Part shown: positions 8,398 to 17,282 of the stretch, piece after piece
How positions within the stretch are numbered: position 1 is the stretch's first letter
Layout of the letters: each line of letters opens with the position of its first letter
Program-made: the position numbers and the translations under genes
The notes under the pieces: model-generated
What the model saw: the letters and a program-made list of their open reading frames with translations, nothing else
What the model was told of the DNA's origin: nothing
Database searches by the model: none
NCBI GenBank assembly: GCA_002748735.1
Contig: PDTC01000018.1
Span: 1-64,000, forward strand
Direction of reading: 5' to 3'
Origin: Desulfobulbus propionicus
Lineage (GTDB): Bacteria; Desulfobacterota; Desulfobulbia; Desulfobulbales; Desulfobulbaceae
Length of the DNA: 64,000 bases

Positions 8398-9942
8398 ATG
8401 GAATATGATTTTTTGGCAGTGCTACCACCGTTGATTGCAATACTGCTCTGTTTTTGGACCAAACAGGTCGTTCTCTCCCTGTTTGTGGGAATTTACACCG
8501 GCGGGGTTATCATAATGGGGGGAAACCCCTTGAGTGGGTTTGAATACACTCTTGATGCCATGATTAAGAGCATCACTGATAGCTGGAACGCCAGTCTCCT
8601 ACTTTTTAGTATCTTCATGGGCTGTGGTATCGCATTTGTCTGGAAACTTGGCGGAAGCCAGGCCCTGTCTGCCTGGGCGGCAAAGAAGATAAAATCTCAG
8701 CGAATGGCAGGGGTGGGAATCTGGATTTTTGGGTTCATTATCTTTTTTAATGACTGCGTCAATTCGGCAATCGTTGGCAATGTCTCCAGGGATATTGCCA
8801 AGGCTCACCGTATCTCAACCGAGAAACTTTCCTATCTTTTGGACTCTACAGCGGCGCCGATTGCGAGCTTGCTGCTTTCCGACTGGGTCGCCTTTCAGAT
8901 AGGAATGATCAATACTGGGCTTGAGGCCGCAAATATCAAGGACGTTTCTGCATTTTCAGCCTATCTGCAAACTCTTCCCATGAATATCTATGCCATCCTT
9001 TCCATCGCCTTTGTCGGTATTGTTGTCATTTCAGGAAAAGATTTTGGCGCTATGTGGACAGCAGAAAACAGGGCTCGGAATACTGGAAAACTTGTCAGGG
9101 ACGGTGGGCAACCGCTCATGGATGTTGGTTTTGAGCTGGGTGAACCGTTTGATACAACCCCCCGACTTAGCAATCTCTTTATCCCAATGTTAACCCTGGT
9201 CGGTGTAACCCTCTTCGGTTTTTGGTGGACAGGACGTGCAGGGGACGGAATTGTCGATATCCTCGCAAAATGTGACCCTGCCAAAGCTTTGCTCTGGGGA
9301 GCGTTTGCCATGGCTCTTTCCGGCTTTTTTCTTGCCATTGGTCGTAAAATTATGACTGTTGGAGAGGCGATGGATACGTTGCTTAACGGTATGAAACTGC
9401 TGTTGCTTGCCTGTTGTATCCTGGTTCTGGCATGGTCTCTCGGCGGAGTTATCAAAGATATGAAGCTTGCCGACTTTATCATCAAGATAATTGGGAACAA
9501 TATTCCTTTTGCAATTGTTCCCATAATAATCTTTGTCTTTGGAATGTTGATCTCTTTTGCCACAGGGACATCATGGGGAACGATGACTATTCTCACTCCA
9601 GTTGCCATCCCCCTTGGATACCAGATGACAGGCGATGTACATACAGCAATAGCCCTTGCTGGCGTTGTTCTCTCCGGGGCAATTTTTGGTGATCATTGTT
9701 CACCTATTTCTGACACTACTGTCTTTTCCTCAATTTTTGCCGGGGCAGACCATATAGACCATGTGTCAACCCAGATTCCTTATGCAATTGCAGTTGCAGC
9801 CGTAACTGGATTACTCTTTGTCCTTTATGGATTCATACAATTCAGCTCAATCATACTACTTTCTCTGGGATTTATTGCACTGATTATTTTGTTTTTTACT
9901 ATAGCAAAAAATCCTGACCAAAAAGTTCCTGCAACTGAATAA
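8398..9942 (+). CDS. NhaC-family Na+/H+ antiporter-like transporter
   Basis: This 514-residue integral membrane protein has about 11-12 hydrophobic segments. Conserved NhaC/ion-transporter motifs are seen: FFNDCVNSAIVGNVSRDIA, LDSTAAPIASLLLSDWVAF, GTSWGTMTILTPVAIPLG and IFGDHCSPISDTTVFSS. NhaC proteins exchange Na+ for H+, and some members (malate-lactate type) exchange organic solutes. The start at 8398 has a strong AAGGAGG 8 bases upstream; a longer frame from 8350 lacks one. As the last gene of the sigma54 operon it probably imports the substrate or exports a product. That role is inferred from position. Confidence 0.88.
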   Translation: MEYDFLAVLPPLIAILLCFWTKQVVLSLFVGIYTGGVIIMGGNPLSGFEYTLDAMIKSITDSWNASLLLFSIFMGCGIAFVWKLGGSQALSAWAAKKIKSQRMAGVGIWIFGFIIFFNDCVNSAIVGNVSRDIAKAHRISTEKLSYLLDSTAAPIASLLLSDWVAFQIGMINTGLEAANIKDVSAFSAYLQTLPMNIYAILSIAFVGIVVISGKDFGAMWTAENRARNTGKLVRDGGQPLMDVGFELGEPFDTTPRLSNLFIPMLTLVGVTLFGFWWTGRAGDGIVDILAKCDPAKALLWGAFAMALSGFFLAIGRKIMTVGEAMDTLLNGMKLLLLACCILVLAWSLGGVIKDMKLADFIIKIIGNNIPFAIVPIIIFVFGMLISFATGTSWGTMTILTPVAIPLGYQMTGDVHTAIALAGVVLSGAIFGDHCSPISDTTVFSSIFAGADHIDHVSTQIPYAIAVAAVTGLLFVLYGFIQFSSIILLSLGFIALIILFFTIAKNPDQKVPATE

Positions 9943-9969
9943 TATTCAGGCAACTTTCCTCAAACAACT

Positions 9970-10005
9970 ACCCGGATCAACAAAAAGAAACTTGCTGATC
10001 CGGGT
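9970..10005. terminator. 10-bp perfect inverted repeat at the end of the nhaC operon
   Basis: ACCCGGATCA (9970-9979) and TGATCCGGGT (9996-10005) are exact reverse complements around a 16-base loop, 27 bases after the nhaC stop. There is no clean T-run on either strand, so it may be a weak terminator or an mRNA 3'-end stabiliser. Confidence 0.5.
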
Positions 10006-10681
10006 ACAAGAAAAACAGGAAATAGAGGTTCTCTCAAATAGCATCCTTCTCTTCGTTGTTATTGTAAAATTTATTATACTGTCTGCTTTCTTGGCCTGTT
10101 ACTTGAAAGATCTCATCGCCTGCTACTTCGCGGCACAGGTCAACTACACTCAGCCCTGCTTTATTTTATTTCAAGACCGTAATGACCTGGCTATCTGAGT
10201 ATCATAACTTTTTTCTAGAAAGTCCTTCGTGCTAACGTAACGAGAACCCTCTACTGTTAACTCCTCTTTTTTTTCGAGGGGGGGGTACAGATTGACTGGT
10301 CCTGTGACGATCCCGTTCCATTTTCCTTCTCACAGTTTTACTGGCATACCCACCATCGACCAGACAAAAACTGACAACACGGCACGATCTCTTTTTACCA
10401 CACCATGCAATCGCCACCTTTTTTACGCCGGCCCCACTGATCGTACAATTTTCTCTTTAATCGCAAACAACGCCTTGAAAAGGTAGTTATTTTCCTTATT
10501 ATTGCCTATGGTTTCCCTGCTTTTTTTCGTGCGAGGTGTCGATTTAGCTAAAAAAAAGAAGAAAGTTTTTGTATAGGTTGCGGCTGTAAACAGAATCGTC
10601 ATTAGGTGTTTGCTCTGATCTTCAGAGTAGCTCCCACAACCCTTAATCTCATTTTTTGACGTATTCGGAGTTTAATGACCC
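10006..10681. other. Gene-poor intergenic region before the kor operon
   Basis: Roughly 670 bases hold no ORF with recognisable coding character. The last part must contain the kor promoter, but no clear -35/-10 pair stands out. On the minus strand around 10215-10440 a short frame contains LVDGGYASKT, which faintly recalls DDE transposases; this is too weak to annotate. Confidence 0.4.
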
Positions 10682-10903
10682 ATGGCAAGAAAAAAACTCA
10701 AGGAACACCAGATCAACCGTGACTGGTGTAAAGGATGTGGCGTCTGTGTACGTTTCTGTCCCAAACAGGTCCTCGAACTGGACCGATACGGCAAGGTAGT
10801 GGCGGCTCGACCCGAGGACTGTATTTGCTGTAAAATGTGTGAGTACCGCTGTCCGGATCTGGCCATTGAAATAATTCTGGACAAGGAGACGGACAATGGG
10901 TGA
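10682..10903 (+). CDS. korD: 2-oxoacid:ferredoxin oxidoreductase delta subunit (4Fe-4S ferredoxin)
   Basis: The 73-residue protein has two 4Fe-4S motifs: CKGCGVCVRFCP near residues 18-29 and CICCKMCEYRCP near residues 49-60. It would carry electrons between the catalytic Kor subunits and soluble ferredoxin. CGGAG lies upstream of the ATG. The stop overlaps the korA start by 8 bases, which ties it to the complex. The basic N-terminus (MARKKLKEHQ) is usual for this subunit. Confidence 0.9.
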   Translation: MARKKLKEHQINRDWCKGCGVCVRFCPKQVLELDRYGKVVAARPEDCICCKMCEYRCPDLAIEIILDKETDNG

Positions 10904-12044
10904 GCAGCTGGCATTTGTACAGGGAAATGAGGCCTGCGTCGAAGGAGCGCTCTATGCCGGACTCGACTTTTTTGCCGGCTACCCCATAACCCCATCAACA
11001 GAGGTAGCTGAGTTACTGTCGCGACGTCTACCGGAACGCGGTGGCAGGTTCATTCAGATGGAAGATGAAATTGCTTCCATGTGCGCCATTATCGGCGCCT
11101 CGCTCACCGGTAAAAAGGTAATGACCGCAACCAGTGGACCAGGATTCAGCCTCAAACAGGAAGCACTGGGCTACGCCTGTATGGCGGAAATCCCCTGTGT
11201 CATCGTCAACGTACAGCGAGGCGGTCCCTCCACCGGCAACCCCACTCATGTAAGCCAGGGAGATATCAATCAGGCCAGATGGGGCACCCACGGTGATCAC
11301 GCCATTGTCGCCCTGACAGCATCCAATCATCAGGACGTTTTCGAGGTCACCGTCGAGGCGTTCAATTTTGCCGAGACGTACCGCACCCCGGTGATTCTTC
11401 TCTTTGACGAAGTTGTCGGCCACATGCGGGAAAAGCTGACAATTCCCGAACCCGGTGCTTTGCCGATCATTGACCGCCTACGCACCTCCGTGCCCAAGGA
11501 CGTCAACTACCACCCCTACCTTGCCAGAGAGGATGGACGCTTACCCATGTCTGACTTCGGCGGTGATCACCGCTACAACGTCACCGGTCTTTTTCATGAC
11601 ATGTGGGGCTTTCCTTCCAGTAAACCCCAGGTGGTCAGCGAGCTCCTTCACCATATCGTCGACAAGATTGAAAACAACGTTCACGCCTTGACCAGGTACA
11701 AAGAGCATTTCATGGACGATGCCGAAATTGTCCTGATCAGCTACGGCTCGTCGGCCCGTTCGGCGCTGGCACTCGCCACCGACAGACGTAACAAGGGCTA
11801 TCGACTCGGTGTTCTCGAACTCCAGACGATCTGGCCCTTCCCCGAGACCATGATCCGAGAAAAATGTGCCAACGCAAAAGCGATCGTTGTTGTGGAAATG
11901 AACATGGGCCAGGTCCTCGCCCAGGTAAAAATGGCTGTCGACAATCCCAATCGGGTCTTTCTCGCCAACCGCATCGACGGCGAGCTAATTACCCCGAATG
12001 ATATCAAATCCCTGCTCAGGGTCATCCAGGGCAAGGGGGTGTGA
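10896..12044 (+). CDS. korA: 2-oxoglutarate:ferredoxin oxidoreductase alpha subunit
   Basis: The 382-residue subunit has the pyrimidine-binding fold of 2-oxoacid:acceptor oxidoreductases. Seen motifs are GYPITPSTEVAELLS near residue 29, MEDEIASMCAIIGAS near 58, and TSGPGFSLKQE near 80. With KorB, KorC and KorD it oxidatively decarboxylates 2-oxoglutarate to succinyl-CoA with ferredoxin, or fixes CO2 in reverse. The neighbouring isocitrate dehydrogenase and aconitase genes support 2-oxoglutarate over pyruvate or branched-chain 2-oxoacids as substrate. The stop lies one base before the korB start codon. Confidence 0.88.
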   Translation: MGEQLAFVQGNEACVEGALYAGLDFFAGYPITPSTEVAELLSRRLPERGGRFIQMEDEIASMCAIIGASLTGKKVMTATSGPGFSLKQEALGYACMAEIPCVIVNVQRGGPSTGNPTHVSQGDINQARWGTHGDHAIVALTASNHQDVFEVTVEAFNFAETYRTPVILLFDEVVGHMREKLTIPEPGALPIIDRLRTSVPKDVNYHPYLAREDGRLPMSDFGGDHRYNVTGLFHDMWGFPSSKPQVVSELLHHIVDKIENNVHALTRYKEHFMDDAEIVLISYGSSARSALALATDRRNKGYRLGVLELQTIWPFPETMIREKCANAKAIVVVEMNMGQVLAQVKMAVDNPNRVFLANRIDGELITPNDIKSLLRVIQGKGV

Positions 12045-12045
12045 A

Positions 12046-12855
12046 ATGAGTGTCCAAGAATATCTCCGTGAACGATTTTTCCCCCACATGTGGTGTCCTG
12101 GCTGTGGTCATGGCACGATACTGAACTCCCTTCTACGCGCTGTTGAGCAACTGGGCCTGGAAAAAAAAGAGATCGTAATGACCTCTGGCATCGGTTGCTC
12201 GGCCCGTATTTCAGGGTATGTCGACTTTCACAGCCTGCATACCCTGCACGGTCGTGCCCTGGCCTTTGCCACGGGCGTCAAGTTCAGCAAACCAGAACTC
12301 AACGTCATCGTTCCCATGGGTGACGGCGATGCCCTGGCCATCGGCGGGAATCATTTCATCCATGCGGCCCGGCGCAACTTGAACATCACCGCCATCATCA
12401 TGAACAACCGGATCTACGGTATGACTGGCGGCCAGTTCTCCCCACTCTCCGGCTATGGTAAACGGGCGACCACTGCCCCGTACACCACCATTGACAACGA
12501 CTTCGATGTAGTGGAACTGGCCACGGCAGCTGGAGCCACCTTTGTGGCCCGCACCACGGCGTTTCATGTCAACGAAATCGTCAACTATCTGAAAAAAGCC
12601 ATTACTCACAAAGGCTTTTCAGTGGTGGAAATCCTCTCCCAGTGTCCGACCTATTATGGTCGAAAAAACAAGGAGGGGGACTCTCCAGATATGCTTGACC
12701 TATTTAAAGCAAATACCGCACCGGTGGGTTCCAAGGCGATGGAAAACAACCCGGGTGCCATTCCCAGGGGGATCTTTGTCGACAAGGAAGCGCCAGAGTA
12801 TTGTGAGGAGTACGACAAGATCATTGAATACGCAAGCAAAAGGACACAATCATGA
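12046..12855 (+). CDS. korB: 2-oxoglutarate:ferredoxin oxidoreductase beta subunit (TPP-binding)
   Basis: This 269-residue subunit binds thiamine diphosphate. The metal/TPP motif GDGDALAIGGNHFIHAARRN ends in an Asn-rich MNNRIYGMTGGQ, and CPGCGHGTIL near residue 18 is typical of the family. Cysteines in MWCPGCGHG and SGIGCSAR are expected ligands of a 4Fe-4S cluster. The ATG at 12046 follows the korA stop by one base; a longer frame from 11998 would overlap korA. The stop overlaps the korC start in ATGA, so translation is coupled. Confidence 0.9.
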   Translation: MSVQEYLRERFFPHMWCPGCGHGTILNSLLRAVEQLGLEKKEIVMTSGIGCSARISGYVDFHSLHTLHGRALAFATGVKFSKPELNVIVPMGDGDALAIGGNHFIHAARRNLNITAIIMNNRIYGMTGGQFSPLSGYGKRATTAPYTTIDNDFDVVELATAAGATFVARTTAFHVNEIVNYLKKAITHKGFSVVEILSQCPTYYGRKNKEGDSPDMLDLFKANTAPVGSKAMENNPGAIPRGIFVDKEAPEYCEEYDKIIEYASKRTQS

Positions 12856-13403
12856 ACCGGGTGCGACTCGTCTTTTCAGGTTCCGGCGGCCAGGGGGTAA
12901 TCACGGCAGCCATTCTGCTCGCTGAGGCAGCAGTCCTGTTTGAAAACAAAAACGCGACCCAGTCGCAAAGTTACGGTGCCGAGGCAAGAGGAGGGGCCAC
13001 CCGCAGCGACGTGATCATCTCAGCCAACCCAGTGCTTTACCCCAAGGTGATCGAACCCAACATCCTCACCTGCCTCACCCAGACAGCTTATACCAAGTTC
13101 TCCGGTATTGTCAGGCCGGGAGGCTTGCTGCTTACCGACTCACGTAATGTGGAAACGACAAAGAAAACCGATGCCAGGCAGATTGAGCTGCCCCTCTATG
13201 ACACGGTCATGGAAAAAGTTGGTAAACCAATTGTTTACAACATCTGTATGCTGGGAGCGCTCGTTGGTATCACCGGGCTTGTCAATCCCGAGTCGGTTCT
13301 CAAGGTCCTTAAGCGCCGGCTCCCCAAAGACTTTATCGAAATGAACCAGCAAGCTCTAAATATTGGCCTGGACCTGGGTTCACAGTATCAGTACAAGCCC
13401 TGA
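12852..13403 (+). CDS. korC: 2-oxoglutarate:ferredoxin oxidoreductase gamma subunit
   Basis: The 183-residue subunit has the N-terminal [18 protein letters not shown] motif and the [20 protein letters not shown] signature of the 2-oxoacid oxidoreductase gamma domain, which helps in CoA binding and electron transfer. It overlaps korB by four bases. About 110 bases separate it from icd, and the same transcript could continue through icd and acnB. Confidence 0.9.
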   Translation: MNRVRLVFSGSGGQGVITAAILLAEAAVLFENKNATQSQSYGAEARGGATRSDVIISANPVLYPKVIEPNILTCLTQTAYTKFSGIVRPGGLLLTDSRNVETTKKTDARQIELPLYDTVMEKVGKPIVYNICMLGALVGITGLVNPESVLKVLKRRLPKDFIEMNQQALNIGLDLGSQYQYKP

Positions 13404-13513
13404 CCACCCCCGTCAGCAGGCCTGGCACAACGATTGAGGCGTTTGCCGTTCACCTGGCTATGATGCAGGTCCAGTGGGGCCACGGCATCACCACCTTCAC
13501 CTGGAGACAGAGG

Positions 13514-14728
13514 ATGAAAAAGATACAGGTAGTCAACCCCATGGTCGAGCTTGACGGCGACGAAATGACCCGCATAATCTGGGCCTTTATCAAGGAAAGG
13601 CTGCTCCTTCCCTACCTGGAAATCGACCTGAAATACTACGATCTTGCCATCCAGCAACGCGATGCGACAGACGACCAGGTGACTGTCGAGGCTGCCGAGG
13701 CCATCAAGCAGTATCGCGTTGGTGTCAAATGTGCCACCATCACTCCGGATGAGGCACGGGTGGAAGAATTTGGCCTCAAGCGCATGTGGAAAAGCCCCAA
13801 CGGAACCATTCGCAACATTATTGGCGGAACAGTCTTCCGCCAGCCCATTCTCTGTAACAATATTCCCAGGCTGGTCCCTGGCTGGAAAAAGCCGATCGTC
13901 ATCGGCCGCCATGCCTTTGGCGATCAGTACCGCGCCACTGATTTTCTTGTCCCTGGGCCCGGCAGGCTGACCATGAAATTTGAGCCGGCTGACGGTGGTC
14001 CTCCTCAGGAGTATACGGTCTTCGATTTTCCCGGAAGTGGCTGTGCCATGGGCATGTACAATCTTGACGACGCCATCCGAGGCTTTGCCCGCTCCTGCAT
14101 GAATTACGGTCTGGATCTGGGCTGGCCCGTGTATCTTTCCACAAAAAACACGATCCTCAAAAAGTATGATGGTCGCTTCAAAGATCTCTTCCAGGAGGTC
14201 TTCGAAACCGAATTTGCCGAGCGCTTCAAAGAAGCTGGTATTACGTACGAGCACCGGCTCATCGATGACATGGTGGCTGCGGCCCTCAAATGGGAAGGTG
14301 GCTTTGTCTGGGCGTGCAAGAACTACGACGGCGACGTGCAGTCCGACACCGTTGCTCAGGGCTTTGGCAGCCTGGGGCTCATGACCTCGGTCCTCATGAC
14401 CGAGGATGGTCAAACCATCGAAGCCGAAGCCGCGCATGGCACGGTTACCCGCCATTTTCGCGAACATCAAAAGGGCAATGCCACCTCGACCAACCCTATT
14501 GCCTCGATCTTTGCCTGGACCCGTGGCCTCAGCTACCGGGGTAAGTTCGACAACACCCCCGAGGTCGTCAACTTTGCCAAGCAGTTGGAACGGGTCTGTG
14601 TAGAGACCGTGGAATCAGGGTTCATGACCAAGGATCTCGCCCTTCTCGTTGGAAATAATCAGACCTGGCTGACCACTGAAGAGTTTCTGACCAAACTGGA
14701 CGAGAATCTGCAACAGGCCCTCAGCTGA
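13514..14728 (+). CDS. icd: NADP-dependent isocitrate dehydrogenase (eukaryote-like homodimeric type)
   Basis: The 404-residue enzyme interconverts isocitrate and 2-oxoglutarate plus CO2. The N-terminus [17 protein letters not shown], the [17 protein letters not shown] segment and the [15 protein letters not shown] region match the subfamily that includes eukaryotic cytosolic and mitochondrial IDH. It does not match the E. coli-type enzyme regulated by phosphorylation. [11 protein letters not shown] is the conserved coenzyme region. The ATG at 13514 is preferred over an upstream in-frame start at 13460 because AGAGG precedes it and family members begin here. It sits between kor and acnB, so three successive TCA steps are clustered. 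Confidence 0.92.
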   Translation: MKKIQVVNPMVELDGDEMTRIIWAFIKERLLLPYLEIDLKYYDLAIQQRDATDDQVTVEAAEAIKQYRVGVKCATITPDEARVEEFGLKRMWKSPNGTIRNIIGGTVFRQPILCNNIPRLVPGWKKPIVIGRHAFGDQYRATDFLVPGPGRLTMKFEPADGGPPQEYTVFDFPGSGCAMGMYNLDDAIRGFARSCMNYGLDLGWPVYLSTKNTILKKYDGRFKDLFQEVFETEFAERFKEAGITYEHRLIDDMVAAALKWEGGFVWACKNYDGDVQSDTVAQGFGSLGLMTSVLMTEDGQTIEAEAAHGTVTRHFREHQKGNATSTNPIASIFAWTRGLSYRGKFDNTPEVVNFAKQLERVCVETVESGFMTKDLALLVGNNQTWLTTEEFLTKLDENLQQALS

Positions 14729-14743
14729 CCAGGAGAAAAGACA

Positions 14744-17200
14744 ATGCTTGACGCATATACCGCTGCTGCCGAAGAGCGAAAAGCCCTGGGTATCCCGCCG
14801 CTTCCGCTCAGCTCGGAACAGGTACAGGCACTCATCAGGCTGCTGGAAGAAGGGCACCCCGAGCAAGAGGTACTCCTGGAGCTGCTCAAAAACCGGGTTG
14901 AGCCAGGCGTCAGTGCTGCTGCCCGAATCAAGGCTGAATGGCTGGGCAGTATTGCCAGCGGGACAATGGACACGGCAGCAGCTCCTGCCCCAGATGAGGC
15001 CATCAGGATGCTGGCCGGAATGGGTGGTGGCTACAATGTTCAGGTTCTTCTCGAACTTCTCAAAGAGGAAAAGACCGCCGAAGCGGCGGCTGCAGCACTC
15101 AAAAAACTGACCAAGGTGTATGAGGCCTTTGATCAGGTACTGCTCCTCTCGGAGTCCAATTCCCATGCCCGGGAAATCGTCGAATCCTGGGCCAGAGCTG
15201 ACTGGTTTTTCCTGGCTCCGAAGCTCCCAGACCAGATCGAACTGACGGTCTTCAAGGTGGACGGAGAGATCAACACAGACGATTTCTCTCCGGGCAACCA
15301 GGCCCAATCCCGGGCTGACATTCCCCTTCATGCCACCTTCTTTGGGCACACCCGCTTTCCCGGGGGGATCAAAAAAATCGCCGACTACCGTGCCCAGGGC
15401 AGGACAGTTGCCTTTGCAGGTGACGTCGTCGGAACCGGGTCCTCCCGTAAATCGGCAATCAACTCCATGGCCTGGCACCTTGGCACAGACATTGACCAGG
15501 TACCCAACAAACGCGCCGGCGGCATCATTCTGGCCTCGACCATTGCTCCGATTTTCTCGGCAACCGCACGGGATGCTGGGCTGTTACCGGTGATCTGTGA
15601 CGTATCCAGGATCAATAACGGTGACATCGTCACCCTGGATCTAGCCGCCTGGACCCTGGCAGCAGCAGACGGTTCGAGCATCCCCCTGGATCCCCCCCCG
15701 CCTACCCTGCTCGACGAGTACCGCGCCGGGGGACGGCTCAGCCTGATTATTGGTCGAAACCTCACGAAAACCGCCTGTGAAGCCCTGGAGCGGCCCTTAC
15801 CTCCCTTTCGCGAGATAAAAAATCCGACGCCTGCAAAAGACCAGGGGTACACTCTTGCCCAGAAGATGGTGGGAAAGGCCTGCGGGGTAACGGGAATTCT
15901 GCCGGGTACAGCCTGCGAACCTGTCATTACGACCGTCGGCTCTCAGGATACGACCGGCCCCATGACCATGCAGGAAATTGCCGAGCTTGCCTGTCTGCAC
16001 TTCAAGACTGACCTGTTCATGCAGAGCTTCTGCCACACGGCAGCCTATCCCAAGGCCTCTGACCTGGAACGCTGGCAGACCATGACCGAGACCACCATCG
16101 CCTGTGGTGGCGTGGCCCTTAAACCCGGGGACGGAGTGATTCATTCCTGGCTGAATACCATGCTGGTACCAGACACCGTAGGTACCGGCGGTGACTCACA
16201 TACCCGCTTTCCCCTGGGCATCAGCTTTCCGGCAGGTTCAGGCCTGGTCGCCTTTGCCGGTGCCCTCGGCTTCATGCCACTGGAGATGCCCCCTTCCGTA
16301 CGCGTACGCTTCACCGGTCAGCGACGCCCTGGCATCAGCGTTCGCGATATGGTGAATGCCATTGCCTATGCCGCCATTAAGCAGGGGCTGCTGACGGTGG
16401 CAAAAAAGGGCAAAAAGAACATCTTTTCCGGGACCATTCTGGAAATTGAAGGTCTCGACGACCTGACAATAGAAGAGGCGTTTGAACTCAGTGATGCCTC
16501 AGCCGAGCGCAACGCTGCAGCCTGCACCCTGCGACTTCCACTTGAGACTGTCAGCCGTTCCGTGCAGGCAAACGTCGAACTCCTCAGAAGCCTGGTGGAC
16601 GAGGGCTATGAAGATCTGGCCAGCCTTGAGCGACGCATCCTTACCCTGGAAAAATGGCTGGACAAACCAACGCTGCTCCAGGCCGACGACAATGCCGAGT
16701 ACCTGGCAACCATAGAGATAGATCTGGCCACCATCACCGAACCCCTCCTCGCCTGCCCTAACGATCCTGACGATGTCAAGCCCCTAAGCGAGGTGGAAGG
16801 TACACCTGTGGAAGAGGCCTTCATCGGCTCCTGTATGGTCCACCTGGATCATCTGCGTACTGCGGCGAGCATCTGCCGGGAAGCAGACTACGCCAATACG
16901 CGCTTGTGGATTGCTCCCCCAACCCGCATGATTCGGGATCAACTCAAACAAGAAGGCGCCCTGGCCATCTTTGCGGCTGTGGGCGGTAGGGTGGAGATCC
17001 CTGGCTGTAGTCTGTGTATGGGTAACCAGGCCCGGGTTCGCCCCAAAGCCACTGTCATTTCCACGTCTACACGCAATTTCGACAACCGCATGGGTAAGGA
17101 TGCCCAAGTTTTTCTTGCCTCCACTGAGGTTACCACTCTCGCGGCCCTCAAGGGTGCCCTGCCCACTGTCGAAGAATATTTCAGCGCAATTGTCCGTTGA
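14744..17200 (+). CDS. acnB: Aconitate hydratase B (bifunctional with 2-methylisocitrate dehydratase)
   Basis: The 818-residue protein matches AcnB (usually about 860). It has an N-terminal HEAT-like helical domain (about 1-150), a swivel domain with FKVDGEINTDDFSPG near 170, then the catalytic core with GDSHTRFPLGISFPAGSGLVAFA. Cluster cysteines are expected in the C-terminal IGSCMVHLDHLR and PGCSLCMGNQARVRP. AcnB isomerises citrate to isocitrate using a 4Fe-4S cluster. It begins 15 bases after the icd stop with AGGAG upstream, so it belongs to the same operon. The modest shortening relative to E. coli does not touch visible motifs. Confidence 0.93.
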   Translation: MLDAYTAAAEERKALGIPPLPLSSEQVQALIRLLEEGHPEQEVLLELLKNRVEPGVSAAARIKAEWLGSIASGTMDTAAAPAPDEAIRMLAGMGGGYNVQVLLELLKEEKTAEAAAAALKKLTKVYEAFDQVLLLSESNSHAREIVESWARADWFFLAPKLPDQIELTVFKVDGEINTDDFSPGNQAQSRADIPLHATFFGHTRFPGGIKKIADYRAQGRTVAFAGDVVGTGSSRKSAINSMAWHLGTDIDQVPNKRAGGIILASTIAPIFSATARDAGLLPVICDVSRINNGDIVTLDLAAWTLAAADGSSIPLDPPPPTLLDEYRAGGRLSLIIGRNLTKTACEALERPLPPFREIKNPTPAKDQGYTLAQKMVGKACGVTGILPGTACEPVITTVGSQDTTGPMTMQEIAELACLHFKTDLFMQSFCHTAAYPKASDLERWQTMTETTIACGGVALKPGDGVIHSWLNTMLVPDTVGTGGDSHTRFPLGISFPAGSGLVAFAGALGFMPLEMPPSVRVRFTGQRRPGISVRDMVNAIAYAAIKQGLLTVAKKGKKNIFSGTILEIEGLDDLTIEEAFELSDASAERNAAACTLRLPLETVSRSVQANVELLRSLVDEGYEDLASLERRILTLEKWLDKPTLLQADDNAEYLATIEIDLATITEPLLACPNDPDDVKPLSEVEGTPVEEAFIGSCMVHLDHLRTAASICREADYANTRLWIAPPTRMIRDQLKQEGALAIFAAVGGRVEIPGCSLCMGNQARVRPKATVISTSTRNFDNRMGKDAQVFLASTEVTTLAALKGALPTVEEYFSAIVR

Positions 17201-17282
17201 ATCTGACAGAAAAAGGTCTTTTTAACTTGCCGGCAACCCCGCGGTCACTGAGCGCCATCAGCGCAATACTACGAAAAACCTG

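Noticed and set aside
10215-10440. Minus-strand stretch with LVDGGYASKT, reminiscent of DDE transposases
   Set aside because: Too short, with no flanking inverted repeats and no further transposase motifs in any frame.
13388-14470. Long minus-strand frame of about 360 codons
   Set aside because: It lies fully opposite icd, has no recognisable domain and mirrors the GC-rich codon pattern of the true gene.
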